From: Lucifuga dentata
Lineage: Eukaryota; Chordata; Actinopteri; Ophidiiformes; Bythitidae
Direction: 5' to 3'
Assembly (NCBI GenBank): GCA_014773175.1
Contig: VXCM01003404.1
Location: 88,995-152,994, forward strand
Length of the DNA: 64,000 nucleotides
Shown: one piece after another, positions 21,655-34,095 of the stretch
Numbering within the stretch: position 1 is the stretch's first letter
Layout: every line of letters starts with the position of its first letter
Made by a program: the position numbers and the translations under genes
Notes under the pieces: generated by a model
What the model was told of the DNA's origin: nothing
Database searches by the model: none
What the model saw: the letters and a program-made list of their open reading frames with translations, nothing else

Positions 21655-21800
21655 CATGAAGCAGCTCATTAACATGCTGATCTTCATCAGCTTTTACCTG
21701 TGATACACCTGACAACAATGCTACCTGAATGTGACACAGTGCTCTGATTAACGTAAGAGAAGTTTTATGAATGAGCTTCAGTTATCACAGCACTTATCTA
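21655..21800 (+). repeat. Dispersed repeat, inverted relative to 18000-18165
   Basis: CAGCTTTTACCTGTGATACA, CCTGACAACAATGCTACCTG and GAGCTTCAGTTATCACAG. Its right end runs into the false duplication at 21783-21907. Confidence 0.6.
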
Positions 21801-21907
21801 GTGTGATGCTGCGTAATGTTTTTTTTTTAATTTTTTTTTTTATANTATCACAGCACTTATCTAGTGTGATGCTGCGTAATGTTTTTTTTTTAATTTTTTT
21901 TTTTATA
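21783..21907. repeat. False tandem duplication, 62 bp, around n at 21845
   Basis: Both copies read TATCACAGCACTTATCTAGT to a T-rich end. The T runs probably caused the failed join. Confidence 0.85.
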
Positions 21908-24498
21908 TGAATCCTGCTCTATATCCCTTTTACCCAGAACTCAGATCCTCTGATCTCCTTCACAGTTTAGATTTCAGCCTCTTTATACTGTATGTATCTC
22001 TCCCAGTCACAACTTCATTTCTTCTTCTTCCTCTCTGTTTCCTCTCTCACTCCTCTCTGTTGACTCATGCCATCTTCCTCCTTCTGGACACCAGGTCCGT
22101 CTAATCAGACTTTCCTTTCTGAATCTGCTCATTGACCTGGTGGCTCAGGAAACACAGCGAGTGTTGGATCAGGTTGACTCGATGCTGCATGGGTGGGATG
22201 TGACAGTATAATTAGTGGACTGAGAGAACTAACTGACAGCACGATCAACGTGGCCGCTGCAGGTCATGCCACAGAATGCCACTTCATCGCCACTAACGAT
22301 GTAATGCCATGTGTGTAAGTGCGAGTGTCAGTGTGTTTTGTGTGCAAGTTACACTTTCTGTGTTACACTTTCAATGCCATTAAAGCATTTGTCTTAGCTG
22401 CATACAAATGGATTTGTGAATGTTTGTGAAACAGTAATAAACATTTTGTATTTTCTGTGAGGTCAGAGGTCAAGAGTTCTGGAGTCTAAACTCATTTTTA
22501 GAATTTTAGTTTTCATAGAATTAGGCATTTACTAGCCACTTAAAAAACTGCACTGAAAAAAAAAAAAAAANTACAAAAAATTATTGCTTCTAGAAAAAAA
22601 AAAAAAATTAAAAAGAAAATTGTGAGGGAAGAAACTAGAATAAATATATATTTTTCTTAAATCCTAAAGAAAAAAAATAGAGACAAACATTGCATTGAAA
22701 CTAATTTTTTTTTTGTAAAAGGCTTTATGATTTCTAAAAAACTGGGGGGGGGGGGGGGNATTTCTAGAATAAAACATGAAAAAAGGAAAATAAATGATAA
22801 AAAAAAATAATAATTCAAAAAGCAAAATGGATAATAAAAGGATACATAATAAAATAAAGTAAAATTAAAATTATTTTTCAATTAGTTGTATGAAATTCTT
22901 CCATTCTTGCTTTCATGATTACTATTTTTGGTTAGGCATATTACTTATTCAGTACACAAGAAGGCCTTAAATAAATAAATAAATAAATGCAAAAGGCCGT
23001 TTTGCTTTTAATCTGAAAAGGAAAAGAAAGCTCTGCAAGTTCCATTTTTGTCAGGGTAAGAGATATGAGGGTGATCAGAAATTAAAGTTAAATTAAAGCT
23101 CCTTGTTGTCTGGTTATGACTGACCAGTTATGAGGCTGGTTATGACTTTTTTTTTTTTTTTTTTTTNTTTTTTTTTTTTTTTTTTTCACTAAACACACCT
23201 CTTCATCCCACCTTCATCAAGCTGTTATTTTCAGTTGGATAAAAATATAGATGGGAAGAATAATTATGTAATTTCAAATAATGATTGGGGCTCTCCACAA
23301 AGCAATTTGTTCCATTTCTAGAAAAATGATTAATATTACAAACAAAAACGCTGTTCTGTTCTCGCTGCAGACATTCCAACCATCTATCACATTAAAAAAA
23401 GAGAAAGAAACAGCAGTAACAGACAGAGTGAGAGAGTTTGGAGAAAGAGTAGAGAGAGAGAGAGAGAATATGATACACAGAGAGAGAATGAAAGATGAAC
23501 AGAGCAGTAGCGAGAAAGACAGAGAGAAAGTGAGAGTGGGGAGAGTAATAAAAAAAGAGGGTGACAACAAAAGAGAGAAGGAGGAAGCTCTGTAAAAAAA
23601 NAAAAAAAAAAAAAAAAAATCTAACAAGGAGGCTTAAAAGACAGAATGCCAGACAGAAGCAAAAATCTGGACAATTTATCCAGTCAGTAAACACACCGCG
23701 GCCCATATAATCCATCTATTTTCATACCCTGCCTATTATCCGTTATCTACACTAACCGCTACTGCCGGTCCTCTCGTCAAGAGTGCCGTTAGATATCACG
23801 ACCGTACCAAAAAAACAGGAAAAACAGAAAAGAAAGCCAAGATGTTTAGCTTTTTGAACCCGTGAAACTGAACCGCAGCCGTCGCTGTATTTATGCTAAT
23901 TTAGATTCTAAAGCTGAAGCCATGGCGAGGTTGTTGATTAGCTCTGAATTGCTTACTGAACACAACAGCTCTGACCTGAAGGCTTTTACGATAGGAAAAA
24001 GTAGGTAATTTCAGCAGATGTACATCTAAATTTCTTTCCAAATCTAGCTATCACTCATGGTTCAGTGCAATATCACAGCTTTTTTGCTAATATCACACAA
24101 TTTTGATTCTAACTCTCCTCAAGCCAGCAAGCAGTCGGCTCTCAAATGACTGTCTGACGCTGCAGTTTAAGAAAACTTCTAGTCATCTATATAACAACTG
24201 AATTAGCATTAAAAAAAGAAGCTAATAATACGCCCAAAATCCTCCTCGTCGTGAAAAATAACATATAGTATAGACAGACTTGCTCCCAAACGCGTTGTCA
24301 GTAGTCATTCTCCTCGCTTCTCTGCTGCCTTTTTTTTTTTTTTTTNTTTTTTTTTTTTTTTTAACACATTATCATGGATCTCAGCTGTCACTTCAGACAC
24401 TCAGACAACAATCCGAAGCCAAAATTCAATTCTGACTCCAAATGAGGCAGACGGATGGGCTATTATGACACCCTGCTTTTTCAATATGTTCATGATGT

Positions 24499-25049
24499 TT
24501 AAAGGACCATACTGGCCGTTTTGTATATGTTTAGCCTAATATATTCAATTTTCATACATGTAAGGTTACTGACAATCATTTCCCAAAGCATACTACTGGA
24601 ACAGTGAATTAAAAATGTTTTTCCTACCTTCCAGGCCGCCATTGGTTTCAGTTCATTCTGGTACGCTATTAAAATCAACTTGTTGATNTTTTTTTTTTTT
24701 TTTTTTGAAGTTTCGTAATTTTAGTGTTTAAGCGCAATAAAATGCATGGAATGAATGTTTATCTCCACCAGGAGACAAATATAGTCCTAAAAGAAGACCT
24801 GCATTTATTGAAAAATGTAAAGGACTGTGACTTCATAAGGCTGCGTAACTATTAGCAGTCGAAACATTGGTTTTTAAGGTGGGTGTATCTCTTGAATGTT
24901 TGATTTTGAAATATTGAGAGATTTTGCAAAATATCAGGAAAGCTGAAATATGGTTTTATCCTTTGGGAAATGATTGTCAGTAATGTTAACATGCATGAAA
25001 ATTGAACATATTAGATTCAAACATGCAAAATGCCAGTATTATCCTTTAA
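24499..25049 (-). mobile_element. TTAA foldback element (family M)
   Basis: TTAAAGGACCATACTGGCC at the left and TGCCAGTATTATCCTTTAA at the right. The interior contains the CCTAAAAGAAGACCTGC and CTTCATAAGGCTGCGTAACT blocks. A T run with an n at 24688 replaces part of the interior. Confidence 0.82.
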
Positions 25050-25074
25050 GGATGAGGCATTTTTGACTTGCATT

Positions 25075-25524
25075 TTTATAGCATACTGAATTGAAATCAA
25101 ACTGATGGCAGCCTGAAAGGCTGGAAAAAATTTCTAAAATTTATTGCTCCAGTAGTATAGTTTGGAAATGGTTATGCAATTTGCAATTTATTTATTTACA
25201 CTGGGGCAATGCACATCGATAATGAATCAAAATGTAAATATCCCGGATATAGCCAAGGTTGACTAATTTTTGTCAGTAGTCCTATGCCAAGATGCTAAGA
25301 TGTCTACCTACAATATAAAAGGATCAAAAACATGATATATTACAAAAAAGATCAAAAAGGCTTACAATAAAAAAATTAAATAAATTTAAAAATTCAAAAT
25401 AAATAAATAAAAAATTCAAAATAAATAAATAAAATAAATAAAATGTTTTAAAAATCATCACATGTATGCAGATTGTGTATTGTATATTGTCTCGGGCATA
25501 CTAAATCACTGGTATTGCCCTTTG
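25075..25524 (+). mobile_element. 3' part of a second foldback element, with an AT-rich insertion
   Basis: Starts in the conserved TTTTTATAGCATACTGAATT block and ends CATACTAAATCACTGGTATTG then CCCTTTGAA, a decayed version of the family right end. About 270 bp at 25180-25450 are AT-rich foreign sequence. Immediately follows the copy at 24499. Confidence 0.55.
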
Positions 25525-28430
25525 AAGAGCTACCATGGAGTTATTTGTGGAAACACGCAGCATGGATGTCTTCTAGTGTTGATCTGTGATTCTTATAACC
25601 AGCTGCTGATTGAGGCCCAGCTCGGAGTTTGACTCGTGTGCCTGTGAAAAATGCAACTTTAAAGGTCAAAAATTGTACAGAAGCTCCTGTTCTTGGAAAC
25701 TCAGCACCGTGCAGGCTTGTGACAGAAACGAGACAACTCGAAACATTTCTCATTTCAAACCCTGGAGAATACAGACAAACACACAAACACACACACACAC
25801 ACAGCCAAGCTATGGAGGAAGATATTTGCTGTGTCGAGGGACGCAGCTATCACTGGAGTGAGATGCCTGGCTGAATTTCCTGCTGCCATAGGTGGAGTCA
25901 GATAGTCAATCAGCCGGCCGAGGATAAAGCTCAGGCTCACCCCTAGACGGCTATTGTGGACCTTTAATTACAGTCTAAGCTGGAAGATGGAGGACCCCAG
26001 CGTGCTCTGCAACTACGTGCTTTATCTCCCCCGGTCGGCGGAGGTTTATGCATTATGCTGAAACAATACAGAGCTGCATATGCTTTGTCCAGCTGCTATC
26101 TAGCACAACTGTATCTCATATCTCCAGAGAGTCCAGAATTCAACAGGTTTAAAATGTCAGCAGGAGACCAAGACTGAGAACATCAGCATTTGGCGAGAAG
26201 CACAGAAAGCACGGCACGATGGCGTGATGAGCAGAAAGATGAGCTGTCAACCTGAGAACCGATGGTTGAACTAGAGGTCTTCAAGGATCGCCCGCTATGC
26301 AATAAAACCACAACTTTGTCTTCAATACCAGCATTTTCAAAATAAAAGTCCTCTATTTTCTTAACCAACAATACACCATGAACACCTTAATACAAACAGT
26401 AAACTTCAGTCTGCATGAGCAAAAATATTATGAATCCAAGTGGATGGATTAAAATAAACATGTTCAAAGTTACACACTCAGTTCCCAGGAACCAGAACTC
26501 AACCCTGGATCCGAGTTCGGTCCGGTCCAAATTATATTCAGTCTAATTGGGTCTGGGTAGGGTCCTGCCACAAGGCCCTGGCTAGTGTGTCACTATATCT
26601 TATACCTGAGTGGACTCAACTCTGATCAGGTAATGCCATATTCACTTTTTGAGGCAACATGCAGGGGGAAGGGAGGCATCCTTTGCAGATGTGAGTCACT
26701 TTCTCTTTGTTTGGGTTTGATCTGAACCAGTTCTAACTGTCCTCAGGTCCCTTTCAGGTCAGATCTCAGTTTTAGTAAAAGTTCACTTATGCCCTTTTTT
26801 GGTGCCTTTTTGCCCTTTAGTAAGACATTGAATCCCAAAGCTGCTGTAGGTGATTCTGAACATGTGACCTCCTGACCTGAACTCCTCGGGGAGATGGAGA
26901 GGTGCAGCATTGTTATTATTAGTCATAACCTCTTTAGCTATGAAGTTTATTAATAATCAGACTTGTGAACACGGAATCGTGCGTTTGAAGGGTCCAGGGA
27001 GGGATTTGGTTGATTTCTGTTGGACTCAGTAATGAAAATGGACAAACCCTTGCAGTGTGTGTTTTTGGAAATATGAGGAGTCGTTTTTGAACTGTTTGCA
27101 GCTCATGTTGATTAAAACACTGGACTTTTGCTCACATCAAACTTTTAACCTACTGGATTTTTTATTGTAGCTTAAACAGATTTTATTACATTCCATTTTA
27201 GCATAGGACCTTTTTTTTTTTTTTNCCTTTTTTTTTTTTTGTTTTGCTGCTGGTTCTGCTTCAGTGTGAATTACTGGTTTTGTTTTATGTGAATTATTGA
27301 CCTTAGTCAAATTATCTTCTGCTATGGTAGTTTTTTCTAAACGGGAAGGAAACACAAGAAATATAATTTCCATTTTATGGATGAATAAACTTGGTGACCA
27401 GTGTGTTTTTACTGTAGGTCTTTTTTTCTGGATTAGCTTTTTCTGTTGTGTCACGCTTTTATCTTTTATTTTGCAGGTAGCCAATTTAACATCCTGCCAT
27501 GAGATTACGGATGAAAATTAGTTGATCTTGGCTAAATCTGTCCTAGTTACATTTTGATAGTCAGTTAATATGCATTGTCACTGTTTAAATTTTAAAAAGT
27601 AAATTCAGTTGCATTCCTGTGAAATGTTGGAATACAGCTTTGATAAATTTAGTTTTCAGGAGAAAACTGAGATGGGATGGGGGGGNTGTAGAGATTTGAT
27701 CCTCAGGGGAACACATATGGGGTGAGAATTCCTGTCTGACTGTACTTGAAGTGTCTCGGCACCAAGTCGCCAAGTCACGATGAGTGTTTGGAGCTTATCT
27801 GTTCGGAGCTCACAACTTATGTTACCTAGTAGAAAAAAACGTAAAAACGTCAAACTCGTGTGGATGCAAATACAAATAAAGTCATGCAAACACCAAAGAA
27901 AACACCACAAACTGGATCTAGAGCACTTCAGTCTCAAATATGTTTCTAGAAAAGTATTAATTCTTGAAAAAAAAAAATCCAATATGAAAAAATTAAGGAA
28001 AAAAAAAAAAAAAAAAAAAGTCTAAAACAATAAAAACTTGTCATTTTTATACTAGATTCTAATATTCTGGAAAATGAAGGAAAGTCTCCTAAAATCAGCA
28101 ACATGTCAACATGATTTTAGACACCAAAGGGTACAAACAAAAGCAAACCAAAAATATTTTTTAGTAATGTTTCATTTCTTTTTTAATAAAAGCTCAGCAT
28201 GACCTTGCAAACTAGCCAGGACGGTGAAGGTGAAGGGAGATATCAGTCTTCTCGCCTGACTCCGATGTCTAGCAATCCAGTCAAGGCGGAGTGGCGGAGC
28301 TTAATTTTCCTCCCTTCTGCCATCTAGATGGAAACACATGAGAGCCTTTGGAGCGAGTGATTACAGCACAGCGGGACAAGACGCCGCTCGCCATGTCTGC
28401 TAACCTGTCCACATCCTGTCCACTCTGAAT

Positions 28431-28451
28431 GAATGGACTGAGAGAGACAGA

Positions 28452-28483
<32 letters not shown>

Positions 28484-28515
28484 AGCAGAAGTCNGAATGG
28501 ACTGAGAGAGACAGA

Positions 28516-28547
<32 letters not shown>

Positions 28548-28557
28548 AGCAGAAGTC
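28431..28557. repeat. Duplicated GA-repeat block, 63 bp, around n at 28494
   Basis: Both copies read GAATGGACTGAGAGAGACAG to AGCAGAAGTC. A real (GA)n tract appears to have been assembled twice. Confidence 0.85.
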
Positions 28558-29500
28558 TCCCATGACCCACTAAATTGGTCAAATTGACTTCCTGGTCTGC
28601 CAGTGCATGAGGCAGCCATTTTGACTCAGGGCCAGAAGTTAAATGAGAAGTGAGCAGGCGGACATGTTGGTTCTCTGTGTGAGACCGGCCTATTTCTTTC
28701 TTTTTTTTTTTTTTTTTTTNTTTTTTTTTTTTTTTTTTTCAGAAACGCTCCTTGAGGCGCCTCAAAACAGACAACCTCCATAACGGTATCTGCATATCTA
28801 TGGTTTTCTTTTGGCATAATAATCATATAATCCACGTGCCAAAACTCTCAAACCCTGCTCATCTGTTGGATGCAGAAATGATGCAAACTTGATGTCAAGA
28901 GCGATTCGTTGCGATTCATCTCACTTCTCTTATTCGAGCAGTTGAACGTTCGCTCGAACAGAGAACCCGAGAACACTGTGTTTTCCATACAGTCTCCAAT
29001 AGCAGAACTTCACAGAAATGGCACGATCGGTCATCGATTCATCCGAGCACCCTACAAACAAGCTCTAACCCCATCTCCCCATCTCCTCCCTCTTCTTCTA
29101 CTACTTATCAAGAGCCAAAGTATCGAGCCTGTCAGGAGCTATAAATAAGCAGAGCTGTCAATACGCAAAACTGCTCAAGAGACGGTTTATTAAAAAGACA
29201 GGAGCGCTTTTCTTTTTTTTCTTTTTTTTTGCAAAAAACTTGGTCTATTTCTAGTTCTGCGCTCCTTACGAAACATCTGTGTAACACGTCCTGACACACT
29301 CTCTTATCTGCTGGTCTTGGAATCAAAAATGGTTCTTCTATGGAGGATGAATAATGTTGCTACCAGCAAGCGAACAAATTACTTCCAACACTTCTTTGGA
29401 AAATCCGTGTTTCCGATGCCGCTGAGACGCATTCTCCTGAAAACCGATACGCAGACTTCATGCCAAAACGCTGTTTAGTCCAATTCATGGGCCTTTAGTG

Positions 29501-29504
<4 letters not shown>

Positions 29505-29547
<43 letters not shown>
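29505..29547. repeat. (CT)n microsatellite
   Basis: About 21 CT units, uninterrupted. Confidence 0.95.
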
Positions 29548-29548
<1 letters not shown>

Positions 29549-29839
29549 GATTGACAAGCCAAAGCTGTGGCCATCGACTCTAAGCTGATGTAATGTCAAA
29601 TCAATTAGCTGACTTAGGACTTGGCCTGTTACACCACACACACGGAGAACAAAAACACACACACATACACACATTTCAAAACAACACACACACTCGCTCC
29701 ATTAGTCACTGTGTGCCAGGTCCCCTTATCAGCATCGATCGGGTCCAGCCAAGTCATTTTACTGGATGGCAGGCTTCCAGAGCTAAATTTAGGAAAACAT
29801 CAGTTTGCAGCCAAAATGGCTGGCTATCTATTTTCTGCG

Positions 29840-29972
29840 CCTTTATGCTGCTGTTAGCTTTAAAGCCGTACGACTGTGTTTAAGGGATTTTTTTTTTTTT
29901 AAAGCNCCTTTATGCTGCTGTTAGCTTTAAAGCCGTACGACTGTGTTTAAGGGATTTTTTTTTTTTTAAAGC
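29840..29972. repeat. False tandem duplication, 66 bp, around n at 29906
   Basis: CCTTTATGCTGCTGTTAGCT to TTTTTTAAAGC occurs on both sides. Confidence 0.85.
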
Positions 29973-30444
29973 TAATTACTTTCTCAAAAACAGTTAATCT
30001 CTTAAGAGTGGTGCATTATTTTCTTCTTCAGATTCACAGTTCAAAAGAGCTTTCAGTGCAGAGGGGCCATTCAACAGTTGTTTTTTTTTTTTTTTTANTT
30101 TTTTTTTTTTTTTTTACATTTATGTAAATATAGTTAAAGACATCATGAGTTTTATGTGCATGACATGAAATTGTATATGCGGAGCAGAAAATGTTTTCAC
30201 TAAAATTTAAGATACGATAATTATTTCTGTCTGTGAAGGTTTGTCTCAGTCATCCAGGCAGTAAAATGACTGGATGATAAAATGAAATCGCTGAGCTGAA
30301 ATATGAGACTGAAGGTGTTTTTTCACCGTTCATCGTTCTAGTCATCTTTGAGGATATAATAGTTCATTTTCCTCTACTTTTCCAGGTCATGTCGGAGGCG
30401 GAGCATTCATTCACTCCTTGGGAGGGAGGGGGGTTATGTTTCTG

Positions 30445-30673
30445 TACGGTGGCCCTGAAGTGCCAAACACGACAACGTTAAGAAAACACAAAAACATTAT
30501 GAAAATGCTGATGTGTTTGTTTTCCTAATGTGTTATATTTTTCTCTTGTGTTGATTTTTTTTTTTTTTTTTTTTTTGTTATTTCTTAATGTTGTTGCATT
30601 TTCGTAAAGTTTTTGCGTTTTTGTGATGTTTTTGTGTTTAATGTGATGTGTTTGGCACTTCAGGGCCACCGTA
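30445..30673. mobile_element. 229-bp MITE with perfect 24-bp inverted ends and TA flanks
   Basis: CGGTGGCCCTGAAGTGCCAA followed by ACAC at 30447-30470 is exactly inverted at 30648-30671, and each side is bordered by TA. The interior is T-rich (a poly-T at about 30548-30576) with no coding potential. The perfect ends suggest a recent insertion compared with the other elements here. TA targets point to the Tc1/mariner superfamily. Confidence 0.88.
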
Positions 30674-30811
30674 TTTCTGGCTTTGTTTCACACTGAGCGT
30701 CGTGGTCGTGTCCCCTGGTTGAAAAGACAACAGCCTAAACAAATAGTGAGGAAAGGCTTGATTTACTCAAAAATGAACATGGAAGCTCAAAACACCTACA
30801 TGAAAAAAAAG

Positions 30812-31288
30812 TACTATATATACTCAAATATAAGCCGAGTTTTATTACCAAATTTCACAAAGCAAACCAGGAGTTGGCTTATACATGAGAAATTCAAATT
30901 TGATCCCAGAGAAGGAAATTTCCAGGGTGGAAATACTACCATTACCACTACCCATGGAAATAGTTTAAATCATACCTTAGAATGAGATATTTTCTGGATT
31001 AAACATCTTATCCAGCACATTTTGTGGCGGCCAGTAAGCCGTGATCCGTCAGTTACTGTAATCAGCTGCTGAAATAAATATCATGTTTACTGATACGTGG
31101 ATTATTTTCAGAAAATCACAGGAATACTATGACAATACCCAGAAAAACAGGTAATTTACTAAACAAAATGATGGAACAACATCAGGGGTTGGTTTATATA
31201 TGGGTTTCTTTAAAAATCCAAATTTGCAGGTCAAAATCAGGGGGTCGGATTATACGCGAGATCGGCTTATAGTTGAGTATATACAGTA
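30812..31288. mobile_element. TA-flanked TIR element (family Y), copy 1
   Basis: The left end CTATATATACTCAAATATAA then GCCGAG and the right end CGGCTTATAGTTGAGTATAT then ACAG are inverted copies, with TA at both edges. A second copy is at 60867-61380 with cleaner ends. No transposase. Confidence 0.75.
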
Positions 31289-32587
31289 ACTCCCAGTTAC
31301 TTTATAATTGATTTAAAAATATTATTAGATAAATTTTAAAGCTTGAACGGACCTTTTTCCAAGCTGTATCACACAGATTCTAACGCATCACGTGTTCAAA
31401 CTATTCAGCCAGTGCTACTATCTTTACTTTTAAATGCGTGAAGCAGTTTGTAGCATCATAAAGGTTTATGCTAAGTCATCTTTACTATGCTCCTTCATTT
31501 TTAATACTGGCAGAATTATAAGCTGTTAGAAGTTTAGCACTGACAATATTTCTTCATATTTTTTCCCAGATTTGCTCTTTACAGTGAGAGGTGATATTTT
31601 TTTTGGCTCGGCGCCTCTTAATGAGCCTGTTCACAGATTATTGCACAATCACCGTGAAGAGAGAAATACGGATGAATTATCACTGGATGAATTATCAGGC
31701 ATGAAAATCACCGAGACGTTCTTCTCACTTGTAATACTTTGCATGATTAATTAGTCCGAATTTATTCACATAAACACTTTTAGTATTTAGTGATGTGAAA
31801 CGAGGAAAAATATAGGAAGCACATAATAGGGTGAGAGGAGGAAACGCAGGTGGAAAGCTGATTTAGAAATAGTTTAATGGTTTATATTATATTTTGGTTT
31901 ACATCATGCAAGTGTTTGGACATGGTTAAAATGGTAGATTGTACCAAAATACTTATTTCTAGACTGAATTGATATTATTTTTAAATTATGAGTATTGCTG
32001 CTATTTCATTTATTTCAAAAATTTGGAGGTGCCTTAAAGCTCCATGTGGAAAGATTAGAAGATAGAAGCTAAACTAAATGAACTAAATTGTGATAAAATC
32101 CTTAGATTATACAGGACATTTGTTTGTTTGCATCAAAATTCTTCTTAATTGTGGACAATTTCAAATAAATCCTCATTTCTGCAAATAGAACTTATGAGAA
32201 GGCTAGAATTATTTACCTTGAGCATGAGTCAGAACTCGGATGCCTTCTGCTAAAATGCCCTTAGAATTTGGAATATGCTAAACCAGCTGCTGTAGCAGGA
32301 TCCTATCCACATGCATGAGAGCACAAACTCAAACTAAGCAAAATGGCCTGCGGGAAAGAAGCGAAAACATATCTTGGAAGAAACTGTTCGCAAATCTGCA
32401 AAGCAAATAATTTATTACTTGCTTCATAAAAAATGTCCCAGAAAAATGACTAAAATGCTCCTAAAATCAACTCAAAGCAGTAAAAACTGTCCTTTGAGAA
32501 AAACGATTTCTTTAATTTGCATTAAAGTGCCTTGCTGTAGCATCATTACTTTGCATTTTATCCGGTCTACACATGCTGTAGTTAAAC

Positions 32588-32644
<57 letters not shown>

Positions 32645-32650
32645 ACGCGC
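32588..32650. repeat. (GT)n microsatellite
   Basis: About 27 GT units ending in GCGCACGCGCGC. A second compound (CA)n(GA)n tract lies at 32762-32810. Confidence 0.95.
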
Positions 32651-32761
32651 GCATGTGGAATAAGTACATTTTCATCAGAGCTTTACTGTGACAGTCCTGT
32701 CTCTATTCTACTGGCAAATCAATAATAAAGTCGCAGATGACTGTGCTAATACTGGGAGACA

Positions 32762-32811
<50 letters not shown>

Positions 32812-33331
32812 CCCGTCTGTGATGATACAGGATTTTAGGCTTATTAAGAGTGTCTGAGTCTTCCAGTGATTCAAACTCGGTGTGTGTTTGGTGAGTTAAA
32901 GGACTTTAACGTGAGACTTCATCTCCCTTCCTTCTCCTGCTCCCCTCCTGGTTCATCTTCTTTTCCTTTTTCTCTCCTCTGTTCTCTCTACATCAAGTCA
33001 CATGTCCTCCTCTCTCGCTGCTCCTTCCTCTTCTCCTCATAGCTTCCAACTCGTTCCCTATTTCCAAACCCAGACTTGCCCTGTTCGTACTGATATTACC
33101 CAGGGTGACTCCTGATTCGTAATAACCCATGAAAAATTGTAAAAAAAAAAACCCAAAAAAACCAAAAAAAAACCAAATCCATTGTAAATAATCTGCCATA
33201 TTTTGGCCAAAGACACCTAAACAGAAGAATGCAGTGCACGCTAACACACGTAACCACATGCTAACGTGTTTTACTGAATATGTTAGGCGAATGCGATATG
33301 TTACCACATTTTCACAGCGTCCATATGTTTG

Positions 33332-33357
33332 TAGGACGGCGTATTACAGCCATACTA

Positions 33358-33407
<50 letters not shown>

Positions 33408-34095
33408 GGATACGAGATAAATTTCTAAATTACAACTTTAAAGGCATGGCTATGAGATTAATCTCATCAAATGATGACTTTAAAGTCGTAAAGTTACGAG
33501 ATTAATCTAATAAATTTACAAACTTTAAAGTCATAACTGTGAGATTAATGTCAAAAAATTATGACAATAAAGTTGTACATTTATGACAAAGTCATAAGGC
33601 TAGATGAAAAATGCGCAATCTCATTACTGTTGGAGTGAAACAGAGGATTTAGTTAAATGTTCCTGTAGTGTGGGGTTTACCAATAAGGAAATCTTGGCTC
33701 TTTTGGCACATCAACATTAAATCAACACTGCAGCAGTTGTGCAGAAAATTCAACATTTTTAGGAGAAAACATCAGACAAACTTGGGAGAAATTGTGTCTT
33801 TTATTCAGTCTGCAATGGCAGACAGTGGCCAATTCCAAGGATGCGTGCCATTAGACGTTGTTTCTCAGGAGAGACTAGGAGGATTATAATTAAAATGATT
33901 GACCCTGAAGGAGTGGAACTGCGGCATGCTCGGCATCTGTGGCGTCGCCAGTACAATACTATGAGTTTAAAGTCGTTATTTTACAAGATTAATCTCATAA
34001 CTTTATGATTTTAAAGTTGTAATTTTCAGATTAATCTCATATCCTTAGTATTATTATTATTATTATTTTAAGCATGGCACTACTATGCCATCGTA
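33332..34095 (+). mobile_element. TIR element carrying an integrase-like pseudogene
   Basis: The two ends are inverted: TAGGACGGCGTATTACAGCC then (AAT)n and AAGGATACGAGAT on the left; ATCTCATATCCTTAG, (ATT)n and GCATGGCACTACTATGCCAT then CGTA on the right. Inside each arm are palindromic sub-repeats of the type GAGATTAATCTCAT and ACTTTAAAGT. Between the arms (33660-33953) is a decayed coding segment resembling the N-terminal part of integrase-core proteins. 764 bp in all. Another terminus of the same type starts at 63969. I cannot name the family; the combination of TIR arms with an integrase-like gene is the basis for calling it one element. Confidence 0.7.
33660..33953 (+). pseudogene. Integrase-like protein fragment, frameshifted
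   Basis: Three reading frames join into one recognisable order: GFTNKEILALLAHQH (ending in a stop), then CRKFNIFRRKHQTNLGEIVS and FIQSAMADSGQFQG, then MRAIRRCFSGETRRIIIKMI followed by DPEGVELRHARHLWRRQY. Fish and invertebrate genomes encode proteins with a helix-turn-helix start, an R-R-K-x-Q-T-N-L block, a DPEGVELR block and then an integrase core beginning near W-H-x-D-G-Y-D. Only the part before the core is present. At least one stop and two frame changes mean it cannot be translated. The relationship is from memory of such proteins and needs a profile search. Confidence 0.65.

Noticed and set aside
25541..25874. Overlapping frames around a CA repeat
   Set aside because: Shadow frames of intron sequence without recognisable protein features.
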